Shown one piece after another: positions 26,238 to 35,700 of a stretch of 64,000 nt of DNA. Source of the stretch: Saprospiraceae bacterium. GTDB lineage: Bacteria > Bacteroidota > Bacteroidia > Chitinophagales > Saprospiraceae. A program made the translations under genes and the position numbers. The stretch spans positions 124,001-188,000 of the forward strand of contig JADJGA010000012.1 of the NCBI GenBank assembly GCA_016708265.1, given 5' to 3'. The stretch's first letter is position 1; each line of letters starts with the position of its first letter. The notes below the pieces were generated by a model that was not told the origin of the DNA, ran no database searches, and was given only the letters and a program-made list of their open reading frames with translations.

Positions 26238-26245
26238 TACCTTTG
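26238..26245 (+). promoter_or_regulatory. Bacteroidota-type -7 element (TACCTTTG) before clpS
   Basis: An exact TAnnTTTG match 19 bases before the ATG at 26265. Transcription would start near 26252, giving a very short leader. No clear -33 TTG is at the right distance. Confidence 0.45.
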
Positions 26246-26264
26246 CAAAATAAATCATTAGCAC

Positions 26265-26573
26265 ATGTCTGAAAAGATTTTGACAAATAAGGAACTCGAA
26301 GAAATATTACTGGCAGAACTTGACCTGTCTGCCGGCATGAAATCTGAAATCATAGTTTACAACGATGATTTCAATACTTTCGACTGGGTCATTCAAAGTC
26401 TGATGGAAGTATGCAATCACACATTTGATCAATCAGAACAGCTTTCTATCCTAATTCATTTTAAAGGCAAAGCTTCGGTAAAAACAGGCAGTTTAACGCA
26501 CCTGCAGCCTATGAAAGATTCCCTGGTGGAACGCGGACTTTCAGCTGTCATAGAAACCTACCAGGAACACTAA
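26265..26573 (+). CDS. clpS: ClpS-type adaptor of the ClpAP/ClpCP protease
   Basis: 102 residues with the ClpS core: IIVYNDDFNTFDWVIQSLMEVCNHTFDQSEQLS, then HFKGKASVKTGSLTHLQPMKDSLVERGLSAVIE. ClpS binds N-terminal Leu/Phe/Tyr/Trp residues and hands such proteins to a Clp ATPase. The NDD followed by an aromatic/threonine helix corresponds to the N-degron pocket. The next gene (aat), 10 bases downstream, makes such N-degrons, so the pair forms one N-end-rule operon. Confidence 0.9.
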   Translation: MSEKILTNKELEEILLAELDLSAGMKSEIIVYNDDFNTFDWVIQSLMEVCNHTFDQSEQLSILIHFKGKASVKTGSLTHLQPMKDSLVERGLSAVIETYQEH

Positions 26574-26583
26574 GTCTTATTTA

Positions 26584-27279
26584 ATGCCAGTTTATTCATT
26601 GAATCCGGATCTTCCCGGATTTCCGGATCCTGCCAGGTCTGACAGGAATGGTCTGCTTGCTGTTGGAGGCAAACTTAATCCTGAATGGTTGATAGAAGCA
26701 TATTCTGCAGGAGTTTTCCCATGGTTCAATGAATCTGACCCGATAATGTGGTGGTCTCCCAACCCGCGTTCTGTAGTTTATCCCGGAGAGGTAAAAATCA
26801 GCAAATCCATGAAGCAATTATTAAACAATGGCAGATTTGAATTAAGGGTCGACAGTTCATTCGAAAGTGTAATTCAGCAATGCAGGGCAATCAAAAGAAA
26901 AGATCAGGACGATACATGGATAACAGAAGAAGTAAAGAAAGCATTTATAGAAATGCACAGAATCGGACTTGCACATTCATTTGAAACTTGGTATAATGAA
27001 GTGCTGGTAGGTGGATTGTACGGAATTTCTCTGGGTACGATTTTCTTTGGTGAATCCATGTTTTCGACAGTCCCAAATGCCTCAAAATTTGCTTTTATTT
27101 CCCTTAGTGAAATTCTGAAAAAGAATAGTTTTGTTCTTATCGACTGTCAAATACCTAATCCTCACCTTACAAGTATGGGCTGCTTTGATATGAGAAAAAA
27201 GGAATATCTGAAAATTTTGTGGAAAAATGATCCGGAAAAAACCATTATAGGAAACTGGAATGAATTGTTAAATTTTTGA
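26584..27279 (+). CDS. aat: Leucyl/phenylalanyl-tRNA-protein transferase
   Basis: 231 residues, normal family length. Motifs: SAGVFPWFNESDPIMWWSPNPRSVVYP, TWITEEVKKAFIEMHRIGLAHSFE, and GGLYGISLGTIFFGESMFS. The enzyme transfers Leu or Phe from aminoacyl-tRNA to the N-terminus of proteins that begin with Lys or Arg, marking them for ClpS-dependent degradation. It is cytoplasmic, and is coupled to clpS by a 10-bp gap. No oddities seen. Confidence 0.95.
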   Translation: MPVYSLNPDLPGFPDPARSDRNGLLAVGGKLNPEWLIEAYSAGVFPWFNESDPIMWWSPNPRSVVYPGEVKISKSMKQLLNNGRFELRVDSSFESVIQQCRAIKRKDQDDTWITEEVKKAFIEMHRIGLAHSFETWYNEVLVGGLYGISLGTIFFGESMFSTVPNASKFAFISLSEILKKNSFVLIDCQIPNPHLTSMGCFDMRKKEYLKILWKNDPEKTIIGNWNELLNF

Positions 27280-27362
27280 TAAAATAGTGTTTTTATTTTT
27301 TAATATCAATATGAACACAAGATAAGTTTTTATTATATCGTTAAGGTAAAAAGGATACTATT

Positions 27363-28175
27363 ATGAATACAAAATTTTATGCATTGCTTATAATTATTGT
27401 TTTTGGAGGTCTTTCCTGCAAGTTCACTGAGAATGCCTATAATAAAACAACTGAAGTATTGGATAATGTCAATATTTTTACATATCAGGATGATATTAAA
27501 CTCGGTCAGCAGGTGAAAACAGAAATTGAATCTGATCCTGTCAAATATCCGATTCTGAATGAAAATTCAAATCCCGAGATATATTCATACCTCAGAAATC
27601 TTAGAGATATTATACTGAATACTAATCAGTTGAAATACAAAGATAAATTTGCCTGGGAAATTAAAGTTGTCAAGGATGATAAAACACTGAATGCTTTTGC
27701 AACTCCCGGAGGATACATATATATATATACAGGTTTACTAAAATTTCTTGATTCAGAAGATGAACTGATGGGAGTGATCGGACATGAAATGGCTCATGCA
27801 GATATGCGCCATGCAACTAAACAACTGACCAAAAGTGTTGGTATTGCTATCCTTCTGGACGCTGCCCTTGGTGATAAAAATTCAGTCGAACAAATAGCTG
27901 CTGCATTGATTGGGATACAGTTTACAAGAGATGATGAAAGCGAGGCAGATGATTCTTCAGTAAAATATCTGTGCCCGACTCCGTATAATGCAGCCGGATC
28001 AGCCGGATTTTTCAAAAAAATGCTCAATAATCCTGTTCCGCCGGAATTCCTCAGTACTCACCCTTCTCCCAAGTCAAGAGTCAAAGACATTGAAGATCTC
28101 AAGAATAAATCTGCCTGTGCAGGAACCCGAACCAATCAGGAGAAGTATGAGAAAATGAAAAAACTCTTAAAATAG
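27363..28175 (+). CDS. M48-family zinc metallopeptidase lipoprotein
   Basis: 270 residues. The lipoprotein signal MNTKFYALLIIIVFGGLSC places the lipidated cysteine at 19. The catalytic HExxH is GHEMAHADMRH (His141, Glu142, His145), and DDESEADDSSVKYL supplies the third zinc ligand. The family (Oma1/LoiP/BepA-like) degrades misfolded envelope proteins. The late sequence EFLSTHPSPKSRVKDIEDL is typical of these proteins. It lies 83 bases after aat and 8 before trmB, so co-transcription is likely. Confidence 0.9.
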   Translation: MNTKFYALLIIIVFGGLSCKFTENAYNKTTEVLDNVNIFTYQDDIKLGQQVKTEIESDPVKYPILNENSNPEIYSYLRNLRDIILNTNQLKYKDKFAWEIKVVKDDKTLNAFATPGGYIYIYTGLLKFLDSEDELMGVIGHEMAHADMRHATKQLTKSVGIAILLDAALGDKNSVEQIAAALIGIQFTRDDESEADDSSVKYLCPTPYNAAGSAGFFKKMLNNPVPPEFLSTHPSPKSRVKDIEDLKNKSACAGTRTNQEKYEKMKKLLK

Positions 28176-28183
28176 TATCTTTG

Positions 28184-28882
28184 ATGCCTGCCCGAAACAA
28201 ACTACAGAAATTTGCAGAAAATCTCAGATTTCCAAATGTTTTTGAGAATTTTGACCCTAAATCAAATGAATTATCAGGTTTAAACGGGTCTGCAGTTGAC
28301 TTTTCCGCAGGTTGGAATAAGTTTTATTTCAAAAATGATAATCCCATAGTTCTAGAACTTGCATGCGGCAGAGGAGAATACAGTCTTGCCCTTGCACAGA
28401 TGAATCCTCATTTAAATTATATCGGTGTTGATGTAAAAGGGGCCAGGATATGGAGGGGTGCTAAAAATGCTATCGAATCCGGTATCCAAAATCTGGCCTT
28501 TCTACGCACACGGATTGAAAATATTGAGAGGTTTTTCAAAACAGAAGAAGTTAGTGAGATTTGGATCACATTTCCTGACCCTTTTCTAAAGAATAGCAAA
28601 TCAAACAGAAGACTTACATCAGAGGTATTTTTGATTAAATATTCAAACATACTTAAGCGAGGAGGCACAATACATCTTAAAACTGATTCGCCCGAACTTT
28701 ATGAATTTACACTTGAAGTCCTCAATGATCAAAAGGAAATAACAGAACTGCAATATCAAAACGACGATATTTATTCCGCTCCACTCCAATTCCCCGAACT
28801 CGAAATAAAAACATACTACGAAAATCAACACCTGTCCGAAGGAAAAAGTATTAAATACATCAGGTTTTCAGTGAATAAATAG
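28184..28882 (+). CDS. trmB: tRNA (guanine-46-N7)-methyltransferase
   Basis: 232 residues from the ATG at 28184 (a TTG codon lies just before). The SAM-binding motif is VLELACGRGEYSLALAQMNP, followed by YIGVDVKGARIWRGAK. IWITFPDPFLKNSKSNRRLTS is the TrmB signature, and HLKTDSPELYEFTLEVL completes the family pattern. It adds the m7G46 modification in the variable loop of tRNAs. It starts 8 bases after the M48 peptidase stop. Confidence 0.94.
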   Translation: MPARNKLQKFAENLRFPNVFENFDPKSNELSGLNGSAVDFSAGWNKFYFKNDNPIVLELACGRGEYSLALAQMNPHLNYIGVDVKGARIWRGAKNAIESGIQNLAFLRTRIENIERFFKTEEVSEIWITFPDPFLKNSKSNRRLTSEVFLIKYSNILKRGGTIHLKTDSPELYEFTLEVLNDQKEITELQYQNDDIYSAPLQFPELEIKTYYENQHLSEGKSIKYIRFSVNK

Positions 28883-29190
28883 AAGTGAACAGATAAAAGT
28901 GAATAGTTAAAAGTTAAAAGTGTACAATTAACAATTAGCAATTCTCATTTTCAATTTTCAATTAAATCGTACCTAGTCCATCGTAAATCCAACCCTTCAA
29001 CCTTTCAACCTTTCAACCTTCCTACCTTCCCACCTTCCCACCTTCCTACTTTCCTACCCAAATAGGTAAAAGTATAAAATTTACAATTAACAATTCTCCA
29101 TTTTCAATTTTCAATTCTTCACCTATATTTAGAGTTATTCTAAAAAAAGGAAAAGAAAAAGGAAAAAGAGAACAAAACTTGTAGTAATGC
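28883..29190. repeat. Low-complexity intergenic spacer
   Basis: About 300 bp of short reiterated motifs: GTGAATAGTTAAAAGTTAAA, CAATTAACAATTAGCAATTC, and a run of CTTTCAAC and CTTCCCAC units at about 28997-29055. No gene or strong secondary structure. It separates trmB from the transporter gene. Confidence 0.6.
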
Positions 29191-29256
29191 TATACTTTCG
29201 GGTTTTTATTTCATGAACACACTCCGGATTTTTTTAATCTCATAAATTATAACAAA

Positions 29257-30525
29257 ATGGAACAAAAAACAACTTTTAACAGAGGATTTGTGGTCTTGGG
29301 GGCAATTCTTATTCAGCTTGCATTAGGTGCAATTTATGCCTGGTCAGTTTATACCAAACCTTTGGTTGAAGCTGGCTGGACTAAGACACAGACTCAACTC
29401 GTTTTTTCAGCCGGATTGGCTTTATTTGCAATAGTGATGGTGATTGCAGGCAGAATGATGCCAAAAGTGGGACCACAGAAACTGGCTTTTGCAAGTGGGA
29501 TCGTGCTTGGATTGGGTTATATTCTTGCAGGATTATTTGGTGCAGAGAATTTTACCACTACATTTATTTTCGTAGGCATTATGGGTGGTGCCGGTATCGG
29601 ATTGGGATATGTGGTGCCTATAGCAGTTGGTATGAGGTGGTATCCCGATAAAAAAGGATTGATCACCGGTCTTGCAGTTGCTGGATTTGGATTTGGAGCT
29701 ACAATATGGATGGCACTGGCTGACAAACTTGGAAATCTGGGTGGAGGACATTTTATTGAGTCTTTCGGAATTTCCGGTACATTTATTATTTATGGTATTG
29801 CATACCTGGTATTGGTTGTGATAGGTGCTATGTGGATGAAATTTCCTGCCGAAGGCTGGAAACCTGCAGGCTGGAATCCACCTGTTGCCACTGCTGCTAA
29901 ACCTTCAGCAGGACAAATTGATTTTACTAGCAGCGAAATGCTTAGAACTCCACAGTTCTACCTGATACTCCTCACTTTTGCATTCGGAGCAAGTGCAGGA
30001 CTTATGAGCATAGGCCTTATGAAACTGTGGCCTATGCAGGCTCTGACAGATAATGGAGTATCCCAGGAGGCAGCAAGCTCAATGGCTACACTGGCTATGG
30101 CAGTATTCTTTGCATTATTCAATGGACTGGGAAGGATAGTCTGGGGTATGATAAGTGATAAAATCGGAAGGAAATTGTCTATAATCATAATGGCAGCTAC
30201 ACAGGGAATATTTGTTTACCTGTTCCAGTTCATGGCAGGGAGTGAGATGACACTCTACTTGTTTGCTATCCTGATCGGATTCAACTTTGGTGGCAATTTC
30301 GCTCTTTTCCCAACTATGACAGCAGATACTTTTGGTACAAAATTCGTGGGACAAAATTATGGATGGGTTTTCCTTGCATATGCCATCGGAGGCATTTTTG
30401 GGCCAATAATGGGAGGAAAACTTGGAGATATGGGAAATTTCCCTCTGGCATTCACCATCTGCGGTATTCTATGTATACTGGCAGTATTCACTATCAGCAT
30501 GGTGAAACCGCCTGTAAAAAAATAG
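29257..30525 (+). CDS. OFA-family major facilitator transporter
   Basis: 422 residues with 12 predicted membrane segments. The opening GFVVLGAILIQLALGAIYAWSVYTKPL is characteristic of the oxalate/formate antiporter (OFA) family. The cytoplasmic loops RMMPKVGPQKLAF and GMISDKIGRKLSI are MFS signatures. Family members exchange small organic anions such as oxalate, formate or lactate/pyruvate; the substrate here cannot be told. It is monocistronic, ending at a strong terminator. Confidence 0.9.
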   Translation: MEQKTTFNRGFVVLGAILIQLALGAIYAWSVYTKPLVEAGWTKTQTQLVFSAGLALFAIVMVIAGRMMPKVGPQKLAFASGIVLGLGYILAGLFGAENFTTTFIFVGIMGGAGIGLGYVVPIAVGMRWYPDKKGLITGLAVAGFGFGATIWMALADKLGNLGGGHFIESFGISGTFIIYGIAYLVLVVIGAMWMKFPAEGWKPAGWNPPVATAAKPSAGQIDFTSSEMLRTPQFYLILLTFAFGASAGLMSIGLMKLWPMQALTDNGVSQEAASSMATLAMAVFFALFNGLGRIVWGMISDKIGRKLSIIIMAATQGIFVYLFQFMAGSEMTLYLFAILIGFNFGGNFALFPTMTADTFGTKFVGQNYGWVFLAYAIGGIFGPIMGGKLGDMGNFPLAFTICGILCILAVFTISMVKPPVKK

Positions 30526-30554
30526 CCAAATAAGTGATATGAAATTACCAACTT

Positions 30555-30590
30555 AAGAAAAGCTGCCAATACCGGCAGCTTTTCTTTTAA
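30555..30590 (+). terminator. Rho-independent terminator after the OFA transporter
   Basis: A perfect AAGAAAAGCTGCC / GGCAGCTTTTCTT stem (loop AATACC) ends in TTTT, about 30 bases after the stop codon. Confidence 0.87.
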
Positions 30591-30796
30591 AACCCTATCC
30601 TCGTCAGAACTAGGATTCTTTAGATTAAAAGATTTTAGGATTACACACCCCAAAGCTAAAATAAATCTAAAATCTAAAATCGAAATTCCTCCCAATCCTT
30701 TCATTTTTTTTTCTAACTAAAAACAAAAAAAAAGTTTGTTACGAAAAAAAATTATATATTTACTTTTTTAATTTATTAACTTAAAAATCTTTGAGT

Positions 30797-31420
30797 ATGA
30801 AAAAAATTACTTTAATGTTGTTTATCCTTGCAATAAGTTATTCAGTCTTTTCTCAGATTGGGATCAGAGCAGGAATCAACTTAGCAAGTTTCAGTTATTC
30901 TGCTCCTGATGAAACTGAGGATTTGTTTACATTCAAGTCAAATCTTGGATTTCAGGCAGGAATTGATTACGAAATGAATCTGGGTGGTGCACTTTATTTC
31001 AATCCCGCAGTATTGTATTCACAGAAGGGTTCAAAACTTGAATTTGATTTTTTGGGTGAAAAATCAGAAGGAAAATTTGTTCACAATTATATAGAAGTTC
31101 CTTTAGATTTTGTTTATAAGTTTGGAAGTGATGATATGAAATTTGGAGTATTTGCAGGTCCTTACCTTGGATATTTCCTTGGTGGATTTACTCAGGGTGA
31201 CGGTGAGGATAAAGAGACTTATGAAAAAGAAGATATTGATGACAGTTTCAACAGAATTGACTATGGAGTTGAGTTGGGACTGGGTTTATATCTCAGCGGT
31301 ATCAATGTCAGAGCCTATTATAGCCTTGGTCTGGCAAATTTTGCTAAAGTTGAGGAAGGAGATCCTGATGTTGTTTGGAAAAACAAAGGAATTGGTCTTA
31401 CAGTAGGATACAGATTATAA
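30797..31420 (+). CDS. Outer-membrane beta-barrel (porin-family) protein
   Basis: 207 residues from the ATG at 30797. A signal peptide (MKKITLMLFILAISYSVFSQ) is followed by alternating amphipathic strands: IGIRAGINLASFSY, LGFQAGIDYEMNLGG, LYFNPAVLYSQKGSKLEF, IEVPLDFVYKFG, and a final GIGLTVGYRL. This is the pattern of small 8-stranded barrels common in Bacteroidota (OMP_b-brl type). An acidic loop (GDGEDKETYEKEDIDD) should face outside. No enzyme motif; probably structural. Confidence 0.85.
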   Translation: MKKITLMLFILAISYSVFSQIGIRAGINLASFSYSAPDETEDLFTFKSNLGFQAGIDYEMNLGGALYFNPAVLYSQKGSKLEFDFLGEKSEGKFVHNYIEVPLDFVYKFGSDDMKFGVFAGPYLGYFLGGFTQGDGEDKETYEKEDIDDSFNRIDYGVELGLGLYLSGINVRAYYSLGLANFAKVEEGDPDVVWKNKGIGLTVGYRL

Positions 31421-31442
31421 TTATATCTCAAAATCATTGAAG

Positions 31443-31473
31443 AAAGCTGCCATATATTGGCAGCTTTTTTTTT
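31443..31473 (+). terminator. Rho-independent terminator after the beta-barrel gene
   Basis: AAAGCTGCC / GGCAGCTTT stem with an ATATAT-type loop, followed by a run of T residues, about 25 bases after the stop. The stem core is the same GCTGCC/GGCAGC as in the terminator at 30555. Confidence 0.85.
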
Positions 31474-32234
31474 GAACTATGACTTTTATTGGCAGAATCA
31501 GTTTTAGCAGTGTTATAGATTCGCTTAATCCAAAAGTAAACAGACATCACCAAGCAATGAATCCGGCAATCAGGAAAATCAAACATATCTCAATCAGGAA
31601 TTGACCAAATATCCATCTAAAAAAATAATTTAAAAAAATATATTAAAATATTTTGTAATATGTAAAATGTTTTATATGTTTGCATTTTAAATCTGGATAT
31701 TGTATTATTATCCTTATTTATTTGATGTATGTACCAACCTTAGATTGATATCAAGACACTGTATGAGATTAATTGAGTGTATATATTTTATTTATACAGT
31801 ATTCTTCATTACAATAATTATATAAACACTTAAATTTCTTGTTCATCCACATGTGATATTATTTAATCTCATATTTAGTTAGTGGATGTTTGAATATAGT
31901 ACTGTTCAAAAACCGAAAGCGGTATGGACTATTTGATTTTAAGATTTAGTATTGATTTCACTACTTCAAAATACTTTAAGCTAATATTGTTGGAATCTAA
32001 AATCGGTAACTGACACAAAGCTCAGTTTTTTAGATCAGATAAGAAAAAACAACCAAATGTGAAATTAAAAAAAAACTTTCGCAGGGATCATGGGGGTAAA
32101 CAGGGTTTTTGTTGTCATAGGGCTAGGCAATTATCGAATTGCACTTTGAATGAATTTTTTTTTTATATAAATGTGAGTTTGCATTTATTTAACGTCAATA
32201 TCAATATCATTAACAAAAATTAAAAATTAAAATA
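31474..32234. other. 760-bp intergenic region without a recognisable gene
   Basis: A+T-rich with no supported open frame and no clear RNA structure. A G-rich patch, ATCATGGGGGTAAACAGGG, lies near 32088-32106. The region probably contains the promoter of the downstream SdrD-like genes. Confidence 0.4.
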
Positions 32235-32663
32235 ATGAAAAAGTATTACATTTTAAGTTTTTTTAGAGTATTTTTCTTAATTGGAATAAGTATATTTACT
32301 TTTTCCGGTTTGAATGCTCAAATTACAGGCAAGGTTTTTATAGACCTGAATTTCAATGGACTCAAAGAAACAAATGAACCCATTTTACAGGGGGCTACTA
32401 TCAGGTTTTTCAAATATTATGATTTCAGAGTAAATCAAGAGGTTTTATGTGAAACTACCACTGATGCATTAGGCAATTATTCTATGTCACCTGGGTATTT
32501 TCCGGTGAGAATAGAATTGGTTTTAGAACCAAAAGAGCTTTCCCTGAAAAATATAGAAGAATTGATTGGATTTGAAACAGGGCACTTATATGGGAGTAAA
32601 GATCTGATTTTCAAAAAAGATGGAATTCATGATTTTGGTATTCAGGTGCCTATTGGGAACTAA
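32235..32663 (+). CDS. Small secreted SdrD-B-like protein
   Basis: 142 residues with a signal peptide (MKKYYILSFFRVFFLIGISIFTFSGLNAQ) and a single SdrD-B/Cna-B-like module: ITGKVFIDLNFNGLKETNEP is the divergent GxVWxDxNxNGxxD Ca-binding motif, and ATTDALGNYSMSPGYFPVRIEL the second half. It lacks a T9SS tail. It lies 79 bases upstream of the 4088-residue SdrD-B protein and is in the same direction, so it may be expressed with it or be a truncated relative. Confidence 0.7.
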   Translation: MKKYYILSFFRVFFLIGISIFTFSGLNAQITGKVFIDLNFNGLKETNEPILQGATIRFFKYYDFRVNQEVLCETTTDALGNYSMSPGYFPVRIELVLEPKELSLKNIEELIGFETGHLYGSKDLIFKKDGIHDFGIQVPIGN

Positions 32664-32742
32664 ATATTTGCCTGAAATTTTCATTGACTTTTTGGTTAAA
32701 TGAGTTAAAAAGGAACAATTATAAAAAAATTAAGATTAGAAA

Positions 32743-35700
32743 ATGAATGACCTAAATATTTATAAAATGAAAACAAAAAATTTAATAGCATATTCTTTTT
32801 TATTTAAAAATACTATGCAAACTCAACACATTATTAAACTATTTTTTGTGTTGATTTCCCTACTCATTTTGCCATTTGAAATGTTAGGACAATTTACAGG
32901 TACTGTAACTTCAACAGAATCTACTTGTCAAGCAAATGGTACGATAAAAGTATCAGATGCTCTTAGTACTAGTGAATATGCACTTACGGGATCAACTATA
33001 CCCCAAATCGGGCCTTTTGTGCCTGAAGGAGGTGAAGTCTTATTTACGGATATACCAAAAGGAACTTATACTGTTACAGAATTCAAAGAGGATAACACCC
33101 AACCTACAGTTGACATATTAGTTCCTGGTAACTACCAACAGAACTGGACATGGACAGCTGTACCAACATATTCACCATGCACAGGCGGCACGCCAACTGT
33201 TAAGATTCATGATTTCAATATTATTAATGCTACTCTACTTGAACAGAGGCCTCCATTTACATATAGAATTTCTACAAAAAATGGAACTTTACCGGCAAAT
33301 GGTCAGGGATCTCCTGACTTTTTACCTGTGACAGAATTTATCATTCAGCATCCAAGCGGTGTTGGAGGATGGTACGAATTGCAAGCTAAAGATGCGTGCG
33401 GTAATTTTAAAACCATAAAAGTTTATGTTCCTGATTTAGCACCTGCACCAAGTGTTTCTTCTGGTTTTAATAATTTTGCTAATTGCGATGGAGATGCACA
33501 ATATACTGTATCTGGTTCTGGGGGAACAGGTCCTTATAAATTTGAAATTCTGCCTGGTTCGACTGATCAGGTTGGAACTGTTGATTATAATATTACAAGC
33601 AAAACGTATATTTTTACAGCGAATGGAACTTATATTATTAGAGTTTCGGATGAATGTGGCGGTTACAAAGACATTACAATAAAAGTTATAAAATATGGTA
33701 ATCCTGAACTTTATCTTGGAGGGGGGTTAGGTAAATGTGGGACAGGGACACCATCAGGTCCGGGAACGGGAATGTTTAAAATTTCTGTTCCTCAATATGG
33801 TATAGGGCCTTATACTGTTTCTATTTCGTCTGACTGTGGATTTGAGCAAACCTTTACAAATGTTGCTACTTCTTTTGAAGTTCATGATTTACCCCGCCCC
33901 TGCAATTATACTGTTACCGTAACAGATGGATGTGGGTTTACTTCAGTTAAAAATCAGAATTTGATTGGACCCAATGTTGGAGTACTTTCATGCTCAGATA
34001 AAGCTTTATGCCCTGATGCAGGATCTGAACTTATTAAGCAACAAATTTCGATCGGATTTGGTCCTCCTTACAATCCTACCTATCCGATAACATTTGATAT
34101 AAAGAAAAATGGTGTTCTACCCGTCCCTGGTTATCCAAAAACAATAAGCACCTATTATGTGGAGCAACCCTTAGGCCCTGGAGTATATTCATATACGGTA
34201 GTTGATGCATGTGGAGCAAGTTGTTCCGGAGCTTTTGAAGTTTTGCTTTATAAGGATCCAACAGTAATGGTTGATGTTTCATCACTATGCTTTAGTGCTG
34301 GTCAAGCGCTTTTAAAAGGAGTTAACAGTAATCCATATAATGCAACAAATAATTATAATAATTATATGATCATTTCACCATCAGCTAATAAGATTGGGTA
34401 CAAAGGTGAATCTGATTCTCCAGCAAATTCAGCCTTGTTTTCAAATTTATTGAGTGAAGGATTCTATACTTTTAAGTTTACTGATGGGTGCAAAAACGTA
34501 ACTACTACTGCAACAATCCCAAAATATAGCCAACCAACATGGGAAGTTGCTTTCGGTCTTATTTGTCCACCAGTAGAGCGTTCTGATTTAAAAATCGTCA
34601 ATATTGAGCCGGCTGGTAAGATAGTTGGGCCATATTATTGGCAAATAATTAGTGAAGATTCAGATATTTTTACTAATCCATTACCTTATCCTAACAGTAC
34701 AGGACAAACTGACTCCCTGTTTGCTAATTTGCCACCTAAAAATGCTTTTTATGATGTTGCTACTTACAATATTTTAGGTTATGATGGATGTAAAAATTCG
34801 TATCAAAATTCCGGCAAGGTAGGTTTATTTCCCGATGAGTATCTTATTTTGGACAAAACTACTGTTTGTGCAGATCAATCTGCTAAAATAAAAGCCAGAG
34901 TTTCAACCCCAATTGTTGGTGCCACATACAAGTATTATAGGGATGGAATTCTTGTAGCTTCCAGTACTCTATTGTATACCTATATTCAACCAGCGTTACC
35001 CGGCACTTACACAGCAGAAATAGTAGTAACTGCTGGTGGAAATACATGTTCTAAAACTACTCCTGGTTTAGTAGTTACTTCAGATGGACAATTGATTACT
35101 AGCAATCCGGAACCGAAATGCCCAGATGTAAGTGTTAACCTTTTTAATTATACCACAGGTAGCTCACCAGGAACTTTAACTTTTTGGAAGGATGCAGCTT
35201 TTACAATACCTTTAAATGATCCTGCTAATGTTATAGTACCTGGTACTTATTATGTACATTTGATAACACAAGGACCTCCTTCATGCGATTTGTCCGGAAC
35301 AATTGTTGTAACTAATAAGCCTTGTTTAGCTTCAATAGGAAATTATGTATGGGAGGATATAAATGCTAATGGCATTCAGGATGACGGAAATACAGGATTG
35401 AACTTAATAGAAGTAAAGTTGTATAAGGATGGTGCATATATCAAAACTACCTACACAGGAAACCATCCTGTTACTGGCAATCCTGGTTTTTATCTGTTTT
35501 CAGATTTGGAGCCGGGTAATTATAATGTTTGTTTTGTAAAAGGATCAAACTCTTTATCACCAAAAAACATAGGAAGTAATGATGAAACCGATAGCGATGC
35601 TGATGAAATTTCAGGTTGCACAGAGGTAACCACCCTGGTTTATGATGAGAATGACATGACCTGGGATGCCGGTATTATTATACCATGTAATATATCAATT

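Noticed and set aside
31474..32234. Possible small RNA or riboswitch upstream of the SdrD-like genes
   Set aside because: No conserved motif or stable hairpin could be recognised.
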